The position numbers and the translations under genes are program-made. Shown here piece after piece: positions 18,776 through 28,016 of a stretch of 64,000 nucleotides of DNA (position 1 is the stretch's first letter; every line of letters starts with the position of its first letter). The notes beneath the pieces were generated by a model. It was not told the origin of the DNA and did not search any database. It was given only the letters and a program-made list of their open reading frames with translations. This stretch comes from JADCRZ01 sp037718865 (GTDB lineage Bacteria; Bacteroidota; Bacteroidia; Chitinophagales; Chitinophagaceae): positions 124,001-188,000 of the forward strand of contig JBBJMP010000010.1 of NCBI GenBank assembly GCA_037718865.1, written 5' to 3'.

Positions 18776-20218
18776 TCAGTTTAGCTTCACATTTTTTGAC
18801 TTCAGGCTTATAACCTCATCTATCTGCTGGTAGCTAAGCTTTTTAGCAATGATTCGTTTATCCTTGTCGAGTAAATATAATACCGGTGTTTGATAAACAT
18901 CATATAATTGTTTGTAAGACGGCCTCCCGGCAGCATAACCTGCGTCTTTCTGAACAGCAGTTTCATACACATGTATCCAATCAGCAAGTTTATTTTCACT
19001 TATGTATTGTACCCAGGCCTTTCTACCGCCGTCAACCATTACACCATACAATTTTATTCCCTGTTTTTTCCATTTGGCTTTGAAAATAGAATCCAGTTTT
19101 GGAACCACTTCTTTACAATGGCTGCAGGTGGGATCCCAAAAGCAAATTATGGTGAACGGTGCCTTAACACTATACAAAGCGGTTAGTTTTCCGGAAGTGT
19201 CTACCATTTGCAGATTCGAAGCGGGTTGACCAATCAGGTTAGCCATCAGGCTATATGCACGTTCAAACATAAATTTTTTGTACTTCTCCGTAAACCAGTC
19301 AACCTTAGGATTGTTATTAATGTATCTCTCAAACAAATGCACAAAAACGGCATCCTGGCCCATGTATTCCGGATTGATATACTTCTGCACAAAATGGGTG
19401 AGCAGGTATTTATACATTTCATTGTTACCTGCTGCCTTAAGTAACATCATATCTATTTCGGACTTTATCGAGTCGGGATCGGGCGGCACCAGTTCCTTGT
19501 AGTACTTTTCCAGCCTGGGTTCAAAAATAGGAGTGCGTAATAACCGTTCATCAGTAAATGAAATTCCGTTCCAGTAATTTGACTTATAATAACGATATGC
19601 AAACAGCGAATCGTAGACCCTTCCCGGATGATTTTCCACCGCAGGAACAGCAGGCTCTTTCATTGACCTGAATAAGGTAGACAGCAGCGAAGAGGGGTAT
19701 TTTTCCTCCGTATCCTCGCGATAGTCCTGTACCTGTTTATTTAAAACTTTTAGCCGATCACTTATCTGCAGCGAATCAGCACGGGAGCCTGCCTTTTTCA
19801 ACCGGCCCTGCAAGTCATTCATCTCTTGCCCCCGTAGCGAAATAAATTTTGAATAGGATTGAAACTGAGCATTGTCTTCCGAACCTGAAAACGTTAAGCG
19901 GCCTGAAAGGTCAGCCGTATCTGCAGTTATTGAAAACTGCTGCTGTTTGTCCACCAATACCTCAAATAATAATTGCTTACCGGGAGAAACCACAAAATAA
20001 ATACCTCCGGGCAGCTTTTGCTTCCCCGAAAACATTCCGGTACTATTTGCGTCTAGCAATGCAGAGTCTGCCAAAGCTTTTAACTTTCCTAAATAATAAC
20101 CGAGGTAAACATATTGATTCCTGTACGGTTTAACGGTAACAGCTATACGGTAACCTGATTGGGCAAGGGCAAAGCAGGTTGAAAAGGTACAAAAAGCCAG
20201 AATTAATGTTCGTTTCAT
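18776..20218 (-). CDS. TlpA-like thioredoxin-fold lipoprotein/secreted protein
   Basis: A 480-residue exported protein with an N-terminal signal peptide (LILAFCTFSTCFALAQS). The first third resembles the DUF4369 domain found in Bacteroidota TlpA proteins, the middle is helical, and the C-terminus is a thioredoxin fold with the redox motif WDPTCSHC in place of the usual CxxC with proline. The likely role is periplasmic thiol-disulfide exchange, but the partner is unknown. Confidence 0.82.
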   Translation of the reverse strand: MKRTLILAFCTFSTCFALAQSGYRIAVTVKPYRNQYVYLGYYLGKLKALADSALLDANSTGMFSGKQKLPGGIYFVVSPGKQLLFEVLVDKQQQFSITADTADLSGRLTFSGSEDNAQFQSYSKFISLRGQEMNDLQGRLKKAGSRADSLQISDRLKVLNKQVQDYREDTEEKYPSSLLSTLFRSMKEPAVPAVENHPGRVYDSLFAYRYYKSNYWNGISFTDERLLRTPIFEPRLEKYYKELVPPDPDSIKSEIDMMLLKAAGNNEMYKYLLTHFVQKYINPEYMGQDAVFVHLFERYINNNPKVDWFTEKYKKFMFERAYSLMANLIGQPASNLQMVDTSGKLTALYSVKAPFTIICFWDPTCSHCKEVVPKLDSIFKAKWKKQGIKLYGVMVDGGRKAWVQYISENKLADWIHVYETAVQKDAGYAAGRPSYKQLYDVYQTPVLYLLDKDKRIIAKKLSYQQIDEVISLKSKNVKLN

Positions 20219-20326
20219 TGCCAGGAAGCGGTTAAAGAGGCGAATATATAAAATTAATCAGGTAAGGCAGCCTTGTAAAATGGTAAAGAACGGTTATGTT
20301 TTGGAACAACCCGTCAGGTTTATCCG

Positions 20327-20357
20327 AAAAAAAACCGTGACGGTGTACGTCACGGTT
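20327..20357 (-). terminator. Rho-independent terminator after the YceI gene
   Basis: AACCGTGACG and CGTCACGGTT form a perfect 10-bp stem with a 5-base loop. On the minus strand it is followed by a run of eight T. It lies just past the stop of the YceI gene. Confidence 0.85.
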
Positions 20358-20379
20358 CTCATAATAATTTTATGCAGGT

Positions 20380-21030
20380 TTATCCTTTTTTCAACTCAAC
20401 ATTCACGGTAATATCTACTTCCTTGCTCACTACCAATCCTCCTGTTTCTGTTGTTTTGTCCCATTTCAAATTATAATCAAATCGATTTATGGAGGTTTTT
20501 GCTTTAAAGCCTGATTTCATTCCCCCCTTGTCCGCTACACTTCCCCCATAGGTAACGTCAAAACTAATCGGCTTGGTCACATCCCGGATAGTCAGGTTGC
20601 CACTAAGTTTGTACTTATTTCCTCCCGCAGGTGTAAAAGAAGTACTAACAAACTTTATCTGTGGGTATTTTTCAGCATTGAAGAAATCATCGCCTTTCAG
20701 GTGAGTATCCCTTCTTTCATTATCTGTATCGATTGATTTTACATCCACGGAAAATTCGATTTTTGCGTCAGAAAAATCGTCCTTTGAATGTTCCATATAA
20801 CCATCAAAAAGTTTAAAGTTCCCTTCTGTTTCTGTAACCACCATATGAGTCACCGCGAATTTTACGTTTGAGTGCGCCCTGTCTAAGGTCCATTTGGTAG
20901 CCGCCTGTTGACTGCTGGGAGCATTTTTTACTGGTGTATCTGTGTTCTTTGTAAAAGAAAAGGGAGTAAATGAGATAACTGTTGTAGCCGCTACTACAAG
21001 CATTGAAGAGAAAAAAAAGTTAATGGTCAT
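20380..21030 (-). CDS. YceI family periplasmic lipid-binding-like protein
   Basis: 216 residues with an N-terminal hydrophobic export signal. The YceI lipocalin-like fold is recognisable from TKWTLDRAHSNVKFAVTHM, then ADFSD-type SKDDFSDAKIEFSVD, the DxxRDxHLKGDDFF motif and the final SKEVDITVNVEL. These proteins bind isoprenoid lipids or respond to base stress in other bacteria, and the ligand here is unknown. A strong terminator follows the stop. Confidence 0.88.
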   Translation of the reverse strand: MTINFFFSSMLVVAATTVISFTPFSFTKNTDTPVKNAPSSQQAATKWTLDRAHSNVKFAVTHMVVTETEGNFKLFDGYMEHSKDDFSDAKIEFSVDVKSIDTDNERRDTHLKGDDFFNAEKYPQIKFVSTSFTPAGGNKYKLSGNLTIRDVTKPISFDVTYGGSVADKGGMKSGFKAKTSINRFDYNLKWDKTTETGGLVVSKEVDITVNVELKKG

Positions 21031-21050
21031 ATAGATAATTTTGTTAATGT

Positions 21051-21257
21051 TTAACCATCAATGAAGGTAAAGCTTTTTCCCGATTTATTTTCATGCTTTT
21101 TGTTAAATACAGGCTGGCCAAGACACAGTTTGCTGTGTACTTTTAACTTTTGAAGAAAACCTTCGAGACATTTGAATATATACTTTGTTTTTTCGATTTT
21201 ACGGATAGTTTCCTTTAACATCATAATTTTACTACTGATTAAAATTACTTTACTCAT
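21051..21257 (-). CDS. Possible small basic protein, doubtful
   Basis: A 68-residue open frame rich in Lys and Ile, between the YceI gene and the divergently read aminotransferase gene; its start lies 9 bases from that gene's ATG. It has no recognisable domain. The frame could be chance, since this interval must also contain promoters for both neighbours. Confidence 0.25.
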   Translation of the reverse strand: MSKVILISSKIMMLKETIRKIEKTKYIFKCLEGFLQKLKVHSKLCLGQPVFNKKHENKSGKSFTFIDG

Positions 21258-21266
21258 TTAAATAGA

Positions 21267-22544
21267 ATGACAGATTCAAAACTATCCCATTTATCAGAAA
21301 CGCTGATCGGGTCAGAGATTGTAAAATTAGGGAATGAGATACGGGAGAAGGTACGTTTGGGAGAAAAGATCTATAATTTTACGATAGGCGATTTCGATCC
21401 TGAAATTTTTCCCATTCCCAACGAATTAGAGAATGAAATTATAGATGCCTACCGCAAGCATTTTACCAATTATCCTGTGGCAGAAGGCAATCTGGACCTG
21501 CGGAATGCAATCGCACAATTTACGCTGGAGCGCGAGCAGCTTGACTATAACATCAATGAAATTCTTGTAGCATCAGGCGGCCGCCCATTGATCTATTCAT
21601 TGTTTCGTGCAGTATGTGATGAAGGCGATAAGGTGATCTATCCCGTTCCCTCATGGAACAATAATCATTATACACACTTTGTAAGTGGCAAGCATGTAGT
21701 CGTTCATGCAAGTGCTGAGCATCATTTTATGCCAACCGCTGAAGATATACGTCCGCACATCAGTGCAGCTACCATGCTTGCATTGTGTTCACCACAAAAC
21801 CCTACAGGCACTACTTTCAGCAAGGACGAACTTGAGCGCATCTGTGATATGGTCATAGAAGAGAATGATAAAAGGAGTAAAAACCAAAAGAAATTGTATG
21901 TCATGTATGACCAGATGTATTGGCACCTGACTTACGGAAGTATCCAGCACTATAACCCTGTTACGCTTCGTCCTGCCATGCGGGAGTATACCATATTTAT
22001 TGATGCCATCAGTAAGGTATTTGCCGCAACAGGTGTCCGAGTAGGCTGGTCATTCGGGCCAGCCAACGTCATGTCTAAAATGAAAGCTATATTGACGCAT
22101 GTGGGAGCATGGGCACCCATGGCCGAACAGAAAGCCGTTGCCCGTTTCCTGTTACAAAAAGAAAACATAAACAGGTATCTGCATCATTTCAAAAAAGAGC
22201 TAGAAGAAAGACTTCAGAACATATTCAAGGGCTTCATGCAACTAAAAGAGCAAGGTTTCAGGGTAAATGCCATTGAACCACAAGCTGCCATCTATTTGAC
22301 GGTACAATTTGACCTGGTCAATCAATCAACACAACAGGGCTTAAAACTTAAGGACCAGGATGATGTAACAAATTTTTTACTCAACCAGGCTGCACTTGCA
22401 GTGGTACCGTTTTATGCGTTTGGGGCGCCTCGTGATTCAAGTTGGTACCGGTTAAGTGTGGGAACGAGCAAAAAAGAAGAGATTGGTGCGATGATTAGTC
22501 AGTTAAGGCAGGCATTAAAAACATTAGATAATAACAATGCCTGA
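21267..22544 (+). CDS. PLP-dependent class I/II aminotransferase
   Basis: 425 residues, fold type I. The substrate loop NYPVAEGNLDLRNAI and the cofactor-binding ASGGRPLIYSLFRAV are clear, followed by CSPQNPTGTTFSKDEL, the YDQMYW aspartate region and the Schiff-base lysine in DAISKVFAATGVRVGW. The C-terminus carries the substrate-binding Arg in SSWYRLSVG. The family resembles aspartate or aromatic aminotransferases, and the exact substrate cannot be told. Confidence 0.9.
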   Translation: MTDSKLSHLSETLIGSEIVKLGNEIREKVRLGEKIYNFTIGDFDPEIFPIPNELENEIIDAYRKHFTNYPVAEGNLDLRNAIAQFTLEREQLDYNINEILVASGGRPLIYSLFRAVCDEGDKVIYPVPSWNNNHYTHFVSGKHVVVHASAEHHFMPTAEDIRPHISAATMLALCSPQNPTGTTFSKDELERICDMVIEENDKRSKNQKKLYVMYDQMYWHLTYGSIQHYNPVTLRPAMREYTIFIDAISKVFAATGVRVGWSFGPANVMSKMKAILTHVGAWAPMAEQKAVARFLLQKENINRYLHHFKKELEERLQNIFKGFMQLKEQGFRVNAIEPQAAIYLTVQFDLVNQSTQQGLKLKDQDDVTNFLLNQAALAVVPFYAFGAPRDSSWYRLSVGTSKKEEIGAMISQLRQALKTLDNNNA

Positions 22545-22557
22545 CAACTCAGGCATT
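22536..22557 (+). terminator. Hairpin overlapping the aminotransferase stop codon
   Basis: AATGCCTGA and TCAGGCATT pair perfectly over nine bases with a CAAC loop. The stem includes the stop codon. It is followed by an AT-rich stretch with TTTTT a few bases later. It probably ends the aminotransferase transcript, and possibly also the convergent small gene. Confidence 0.55.
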
Positions 22558-22562
22558 AATAA

Positions 22563-22811
22563 TTAGTTTTTATTACAAATAAACTGAAAAGGTTTTAGCT
22601 TTTCCTGGCTAAGCACTTCTATGATCTTTTTTCGCTGATTGTAAATTTTGTACTTATTGATATCAATCACTTCGTAAGCTATACAGTAATTATCCATTGT
22701 TTCCGTGCCATGAAGTAACTTATTTAGCTTCTCCAGTTCATTTTCAATGGCTTTTTCATTTCTGAATTCATCTTTGAGCAAAACGAGCAAATCGCGATTC
22801 CCGGTTTTCAT
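22563..22811 (-). CDS. Hypothetical small protein
   Basis: 82 residues, mostly charged and helical (ENELEKLNKLLHG, YNQRKKIIEVL), with no signal peptide. It begins with MKTGNRDLLVLLKDEF. No family is recognised. It is the downstream neighbour of a tiny lipoprotein gene on the same strand, 12 bases away, so the two may be co-transcribed. Confidence 0.5.
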   Translation of the reverse strand: MKTGNRDLLVLLKDEFRNEKAIENELEKLNKLLHGTETMDNYCIAYEVIDINKYKIYNQRKKIIEVLSQEKLKPFQFICNKN

Positions 22812-22822
22812 ATATTAGATTT

Positions 22823-22963
22823 TTAATATCCGATGAAGCCTTTATGAACCCCACAGCCACAGCCTTTTTTAGTGCCTCCCAAACGGCCACTGCTACTGCA
22901 ACTGGCTAGTACAATACTAAGAATAAAAAAAACAAAACACAAATTTCGATATGTCTTCTTCAT
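22823..22963 (-). CDS. Tiny lipoprotein, 46 residues
   Basis: A short gene with a textbook lipoprotein signal: MKKTYR, a hydrophobic core, then the lipobox LASC. The mature peptide is only about 25 residues, Ser/Gly-rich, and ends in GCGCGVHKGFIGY, where the cysteines and histidine could bind a metal or form a disulfide. Short lipoproteins of this kind are common and usually unannotated in Bacteroidota. The ATG is at 22963 and the stop TAA at 22823. Confidence 0.6.
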   Translation of the reverse strand: MKKTYRNLCFVFFILSIVLASCSSSGRLGGTKKGCGCGVHKGFIGY

Positions 22964-23013
22964 AGTTTTGGCTTACTAAATTAACAATTTTAATACAAAA
23001 ATAATATTCTCAG

Positions 23014-24141
23014 TTGTCCTTTCTTAAAAATAAATCCAAATCTTTTGGTAAATCGCCCGTAATCGTTATAGCTCCGCTTGATTGGGGCCTTGGTCACGCT
23101 ACACGTTGCATTCCGTTAATCAGATATCTTTTAAATGCTGGTTGCCAAGTTATTATAGCTTCTGAGGGAAAGCAGCAGGCCGTTCTTGAACAGGAATTTA
23201 ACCAAACTGTCCGGTTTGTCAAACTCCACGGTTACAGGCTGTTATATGGTAGGACCAGCAGGAGCACTATTGTAAAAATTATATTGCAAATTCCTAAAAT
23301 ATTGATTTCAATCAACCGCGAAAACAACTGGGTTACCCGTTATTCAAGGCAAAATCAGGTTGATGGGCTTATTTCTGATAACCGATGGGGCTTTTTCAAC
23401 GCAAAAATACCGTCTGTATTTATAACGCATCAGCTGACAATAAAAACCCCTTTTAATAAATTTATTGAAAACATTCTTCGCCGTATGAACTACCGGCTGC
23501 TGGAGAAATTCACTGAATGCTGGGTACCTGACTATGAGGAAGAAAATAATCTTGCCGGCGAATTGTCGCACCCTGTCGTCCGACCGTCGATCCCAATTAA
23601 ATACCTGGGTAAGCTGACCCGGATAACGAAAGAAAACATTTCTAAGCAGCAAAATGAACTGCTCATTATCTTGTCAGGACCGGAACCGCAACGAAGTATT
23701 TTCGAAGTTTTATTGTTAAAACAACTGCCAATGTATACAGGTCAGGCAGTGTTGGTAAGAGGATTGCCTGAAACGACAGATATCTTGCCAAGCAGTAGTA
23801 ACCTGATTGTTCACAATTATCTTTCTTCAGATGCATTAGGTAGGGTGATCAACGACTCCAGTGTCATTATCAGCCGGTCGGGTTACAGCACAATAATGGA
23901 TCTTGTTGCATTGAACAAAAAAATTATTTTTGTACCCACACCCGGACAGTCGGAGCAGGAATATCTTGCCCGGTATTTACACCGGAAGGGGTTATGCATT
24001 TGTTTTCCGCAAGCCGGTTTTTCTCTTAAAAAAGTATTAGAAGAGGTTAACGGCTTTACATTTACTCCTTTTCAAACGACTGCGTCAACCGGATTTAAAA
24101 TCATAGTCGACCGGTTTATTGCAAAACTTAAGGATAATTAA
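23014..24141 (+). CDS. Glycosyltransferase, MurG-like GT-B fold
   Basis: 375 residues. The N-terminal motif IVIAPLDWGLGHATRCIPL is the glycine-rich loop of MurG-like UDP-sugar transferases, and the C-terminal half has SRSGYSTIMDLVAL followed by PTPGQSEQEYLARYL, the nucleotide-sugar site. The acceptor is unknown. No ATG occurs near the 5' end. A TTG at 23014 is the most likely start, which gives the expected short leader before the first beta strand. Confidence 0.82.
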   Translation: MSFLKNKSKSFGKSPVIVIAPLDWGLGHATRCIPLIRYLLNAGCQVIIASEGKQQAVLEQEFNQTVRFVKLHGYRLLYGRTSRSTIVKIILQIPKILISINRENNWVTRYSRQNQVDGLISDNRWGFFNAKIPSVFITHQLTIKTPFNKFIENILRRMNYRLLEKFTECWVPDYEEENNLAGELSHPVVRPSIPIKYLGKLTRITKENISKQQNELLIILSGPEPQRSIFEVLLLKQLPMYTGQAVLVRGLPETTDILPSSSNLIVHNYLSSDALGRVINDSSVIISRSGYSTIMDLVALNKKIIFVPTPGQSEQEYLARYLHRKGLCICFPQAGFSLKKVLEEVNGFTFTPFQTTASTGFKIIVDRFIAKLKDN

Positions 24142-24368
24142 TTAATGCCTTCAATAACCTTTGCCAGTTTCCGGTCTTTATCCGTTATTGTGTCTCCTGC
24201 ATCATGGGTAGAGAGCCATATCTCCACCTTGTTGTATACATTCTTCCAAACCGGGTGATGATCCATCTTTTCGGCTTCTAAGGCCACCCTCGTCATGAAT
24301 GCAAATGCCTCGGAAAAATTTTTAAATTCAAATTTCTTATACAATTTGTTGTCTTCTTCTTTCCACAT
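24138..24368 (-). CDS. 4a-hydroxytetrahydrobiopterin dehydratase
   Basis: A 76-residue pterin-4a-carbinolamine dehydratase that recycles the pterin cofactor of aromatic hydroxylases. The family signature is clear: FKNFSEAFAFMTRVALEAE, then DHHPVWKNVYNKVEIWLSTH with the active-site histidines, and an ending in TDKDRKLAKVIEGI. It is slightly shorter than typical (about 95) because of a trimmed N-terminus. Its stop overlaps the stop of the convergent glycosyltransferase by three bases. Confidence 0.9.
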   Translation of the reverse strand: MWKEEDNKLYKKFEFKNFSEAFAFMTRVALEAEKMDHHPVWKNVYNKVEIWLSTHDAGDTITDKDRKLAKVIEGIN

Positions 24369-24415
24369 AATATAATATTTTTAGGATCGGCCATCAACAT
24401 AAAATACCAACAAGA

Positions 24416-24850
24416 TTAAAAAATCAAATGACCCTTGTTTTTCAACTGTTCATGCAAAAGTTCAATGACAAGCTGAACACCATTGATGTTTTTTATGGAA
24501 CTTATCATATCATTCACGATATTATCGTTAACAAGATCTCCCTTAAGCAGCCATAAAAAATCCAGATGTTTGAACTCCGGTAACAAGTACTCGCCCTCGT
24601 GCTGATTATTGTATAAGTAGTGAACCAATGAACTATTTGGCTCGTAGTATTCATATACCGGGAAGAAATACTTTCGCTGCTTTTTAGTAAGTTGAATTTC
24701 AATGTCGTTGTTCATACGAAACTTAAACCTGAATAACTGATTCAGATTCCAGCAAAGCTGGTAATCCTTAACCGGAGCTACAATCCCGAGCAGGCGGGTG
24801 CCTTCAAAAAAATCTTCGGCCATGCCCTCCATATCAAGTTTTAACTTCAT
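24416..24850 (-). CDS. IPExxxVDY family protein
   Basis: A 144-residue protein of the small Bacteroidota family named for the motif seen here as LLPEFKHLDFLWLLKGD. The N-terminus (MKLKLDMEGMAEDFFEG) and the central NDIEIQLTKKQRKYFFPVYEY also fit. The function is unknown. It lies 8 bases downstream of the M28 peptidase gene on the same strand. Confidence 0.8.
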   Translation of the reverse strand: MKLKLDMEGMAEDFFEGTRLLGIVAPVKDYQLCWNLNQLFRFKFRMNNDIEIQLTKKQRKYFFPVYEYYEPNSSLVHYLYNNQHEGEYLLPEFKHLDFLWLLKGDLVNDNIVNDMISSIKNINGVQLVIELLHEQLKNKGHLIF

Positions 24851-24858
24851 GCCGTTAG

Positions 24859-26271
24859 TTAAAGTATGGGAGTAACCGGAAAGCGGGATAGTGAACCTGA
24901 CTGGTCTTCCCTGGTTTTACTAAAACCCAACCTTCCTTTGTTATTAACGCTTTCGACCAGTTTGTAAATATATTGTATTAGCCGGTATGTGCCGGTATAG
25001 TTAACTTTATTATAGTCATCTGTAGGTTTGTGATAGTCACTGTTCAATCCGGTAAAGAAGGAGAGTACGGGAATATCTTTACGGTAAAAAGAGATATGAT
25101 CACTGGGAGCAGTTCCACTGCTATCATACTTATTTACAAAGTAGCGGTTAGCGATACTGTTAAAAATACCCCCCCAGGCAGGTGAAGTTCGATACCCACC
25201 AATGATTAAGGTTTTGGCACTGTCATTTAACCGGCCTACCATATGAAGGTTTAGCATATAATTTGCGTTTGCCAAATCAATGGTGGGATGATCCACGAAA
25301 TATTTAGATCCAAACAATCCTGCTTCTTCCCCTGAAAAAGCAATGAACAAGTAATTATTCTTTTTCAATTTGGAATTCTTTATTAACCTGGACAGCTCTA
25401 TAAGGGCAGCAGTGCCGCTGGCATTATCGTCCGCTCCGTTATGCACCTGCTTTACTTTTTTTCGTGACATTGAATCTCTCTCTTCACCCATCCCCAGGTG
25501 GTCATAATGAGCCCCGATTATAACTGTAGTTGCTGCTCCATTATCCACTAACCCGACGACATTATGCCAGGTTCTTTTGGTATCCGTAAATTCAACCTTT
25601 AATTTAATCTTAAGCGTGGCCGTTTCATCGCTAAGATATTTTTTTACTATATTGTTACTAACCACTACCACAGGGACAGGAGTGGGTTCAGCTTTTTCCT
25701 GACCATCGTACTTTGGTGCTTCCACCTTATCATCGCTATTAAACACCAGCAAAGCCGTTGCTCCCTTTTTTGCCGCATCTTTAGCCTTATCCCCCAGGTA
25801 TTTCATCAGGATGAACTGCGGATTGGTTTTCGAGGCTTCAAGATCATCTTTTAGATCCAGAAACCAGGGAACCCCGGTTTCCTTTAATGCCATAGAAGGA
25901 GAGGCTTCAATAGTGACATTTGGTGAGGCCACGATCGGAAAAAATTCACCCGGCTTAATTTTTTCTTCGTTGATCACCAGGTAACTGTTCTTTTCAAAAC
26001 TTTTACCCTCATTAATATCAAAGGACTGGAAGTAGCTGCCTTTATCTCCCCTAGGTTGTAGTCCGCTTTTTTCAAATTGGCCGCTAATATAATCCATAGC
26101 TAATTTTTCTCCTTTTGAACCTGCTTTACGTCCTTCCAGACTGTCATCTGCCAAAAAGCTGACGTGAGCCCGGAGATTACTTATAACAGCCAGATCGCCC
26201 TTCTTGAGTTTCTGCGCAACAGCGGGTAAGCTTATCATACAAAGCATGAATAAAAAATTCGATCGCATCAT
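24859..26271 (-). CDS. Secreted M28 family metallopeptidase with PA domain
   Basis: A two-zinc aminopeptidase-type exopeptidase of about 470 residues. A signal peptide is visible (SNFLFMLCMISLPAVAQ). Zinc-binding and catalytic segments follow in order: GAHYDHLGMG, HNGADDNASGTAAL, FIAFSGEEAGLFGS and the distal APSDHISFYRKDIPVL. The insert from about residue 120 to 220 is a protease-associated domain. The open frame extends to 26352, but the Met codons at 26271 or 26268 give a normal signal peptide, so the start is uncertain by a few residues. Confidence 0.88.
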   Translation of the reverse strand: MMRSNFLFMLCMISLPAVAQKLKKGDLAVISNLRAHVSFLADDSLEGRKAGSKGEKLAMDYISGQFEKSGLQPRGDKGSYFQSFDINEGKSFEKNSYLVINEEKIKPGEFFPIVASPNVTIEASPSMALKETGVPWFLDLKDDLEASKTNPQFILMKYLGDKAKDAAKKGATALLVFNSDDKVEAPKYDGQEKAEPTPVPVVVVSNNIVKKYLSDETATLKIKLKVEFTDTKRTWHNVVGLVDNGAATTVIIGAHYDHLGMGEERDSMSRKKVKQVHNGADDNASGTAALIELSRLIKNSKLKKNNYLFIAFSGEEAGLFGSKYFVDHPTIDLANANYMLNLHMVGRLNDSAKTLIIGGYRTSPAWGGIFNSIANRYFVNKYDSSGTAPSDHISFYRKDIPVLSFFTGLNSDYHKPTDDYNKVNYTGTYRLIQYIYKLVESVNNKGRLGFSKTREDQSGSLSRFPVTPIL

Positions 26272-26454
26272 AACGAGCATATTAGTCTGTATAAAGGGTT
26301 CAATCATGTCGACACCAAAGGTAAAATTGCAAAAGGACATCTTCGGCTTCACTGGAAAAATTTACATTTAATTGTGCACCTCCAGTTTTACTAATGGGAT
26401 TTATGGTAAGTGATCAATACTTTACGTAAATAGCCTGAACCATTAACGAATCAG

Positions 26455-26473
26455 TAATGCAATTTTTGCATTA
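26455..26473. other. Perfect palindrome in a gene-free gap
   Basis: TAATGCAA and TTGCATTA pair over eight bases around TTT. The 380 bases between the peptidase start and the next gene hold no coding frame I trust, and this palindrome is the only structure noticed. It could be a regulator-binding site or an attenuator. Confidence 0.35.
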
Positions 26474-26653
26474 AAGAATAGTTTAGATAAATAGGAGTTT
26501 TCATCGTTTGTAATTATATTTAAAAAAAGATACTATTGCGGCGACTCTCCGGTTAACAAAATAGATTGTGGAATCAGATTACTAAAGCATAAAGCTGGCC
26601 ATTGTTCCGTTTTTACCGGTTAAGAGAATACTTAATCAATAAATAGCATTTCT

Positions 26654-27523
26654 ATGAGAATCTGCTTTCTTACTTTCAGTATACTCAGCTTTTTGCTCCT
26701 GGGATGCGTTAGCACCAGGCATGTGCATGATTACACGCAAAAAACGTTGATGGCCTTAGAAAAATTCGAAGAAATACCCATTTCACAGCAGCAGGTGAAT
26801 AAGAAAGAATTCGACCTTACGCTGGTACGCAAAGCGTCCATTCTTACGCATGATGAGTATAACCAGGGATTATTGCAAAGTCGAAATTACATTGGGTCAA
26901 AAGATGCAGATAGCATAACGCAATTGATCTATACCGTCTGTCTCAACTATTTTGAAGCGTTGGACAATTTATCCGAAAAAAGTCTTGGCGCCGTTAAAAT
27001 GGATCCTTTATCGACTGCGATCAGTAAGGGAAATTTCGGGGGGATAGGTATTACAGAAGAAAATATGAAATCATATAACAGGCTCGCAAATCAGATTGGA
27101 AACGCCATTACCGGTACCTATCGATTGAAAAAACTCAGGGAACATGTCCGGGAAGGTAATGCGCCCCTTCAGGCTATGTTATCAAAACTTCATGAAATCG
27201 TATCTGAAAATTACCTGCTTAATATTGAAAAGGAAAGGCAAAACCTCCAGGCGCTTTACTTCGAATTTTCTAAAGATTCCTCCGCTACGGGTTTTGAAAG
27301 AAAAAACATTACCCAGGAGTACTATACCGCTACAAGAAGATTATCCAATACTGAAAGACAGGTTCAGATTTATGGTAAGGCGTTAACGGCAATGATGAAG
27401 GTACACCAGCGGCTACACGATAATCTTGATCAGATAAAGAATAGCCAACTAAGAAAGGAATTGGCAGAATACGGATCTACACTCAAAGTGCTGATTGCAA
27501 CTTTCAATAAATTACAAAACTAG
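26654..27523 (+). CDS. Hypothetical lipoprotein with long helices
   Basis: 289 residues with a lipoprotein signal (FSILSFLLLGC, cleavage before Cys18). The mature part is almost entirely helical and Lys/Glu/Gln-rich, ending in a coiled-coil-like stretch (RRLSNTERQVQIYGKALTAM). No family is recognised. It lies 12 bases before a second small gene on the same strand, so the two probably act together. Confidence 0.65.
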   Translation: MRICFLTFSILSFLLLGCVSTRHVHDYTQKTLMALEKFEEIPISQQQVNKKEFDLTLVRKASILTHDEYNQGLLQSRNYIGSKDADSITQLIYTVCLNYFEALDNLSEKSLGAVKMDPLSTAISKGNFGGIGITEENMKSYNRLANQIGNAITGTYRLKKLREHVREGNAPLQAMLSKLHEIVSENYLLNIEKERQNLQALYFEFSKDSSATGFERKNITQEYYTATRRLSNTERQVQIYGKALTAMMKVHQRLHDNLDQIKNSQLRKELAEYGSTLKVLIATFNKLQN

Positions 27524-27535
27524 AATCTTTTAACC

Positions 27536-27946
27536 ATGCCTGAACTAACCTCCGGACAAGCCAAAGATCTGGCCCGTCAATTTCTAAGCCTGGGACAGTC
27601 AATAAATAAGTACAGAATAGACAACTGGGACAATCAAACAAGCGAAGAACGGAAAATATTAAGCGACCTGCACTGGAAGATCATCAATTACGTTGATGAT
27701 TTTACCAGCCTTTCAACAACACTGATACTGGAAGATGCGGAAGGCGACCTCGAAAATTTGCAAACAGTTACAACAGATATTAAGAAGAGCGTTCACCGGA
27801 TCGAAATGGTTCAGAAGGTCATAAATGTTGCTGCTGCTGTCGTTGCTGTAGGAGCGGCTATTGTGGCCAGGGACCCTAAGACCATCGGCAAGGAAATGAT
27901 CGGGCTATCCAAAGCCTGGAATGAAGACCTTCCTTCAGACAAATAA
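27536..27946 (+). CDS. Hypothetical helical protein, partner of the preceding lipoprotein
   Basis: 136 residues with no signal peptide. A helical region is followed by an Ala/Val-rich segment at about residues 97-115 (VINVAAAVVAVGAAIVARDP), which could be a membrane-associated or buried helix. The 12-base spacing to the upstream lipoprotein gene suggests an operon. The function is unknown. Confidence 0.6.
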   Translation: MPELTSGQAKDLARQFLSLGQSINKYRIDNWDNQTSEERKILSDLHWKIINYVDDFTSLSTTLILEDAEGDLENLQTVTTDIKKSVHRIEMVQKVINVAAAVVAVGAAIVARDPKTIGKEMIGLSKAWNEDLPSDK

Positions 27947-28016
27947 AAGAAAGAATTCTAAACCTGGTTTCAAAGGTTTTTAAGTTGGCCGAGATTTAAA
28001 AATCACGGTGACCACA

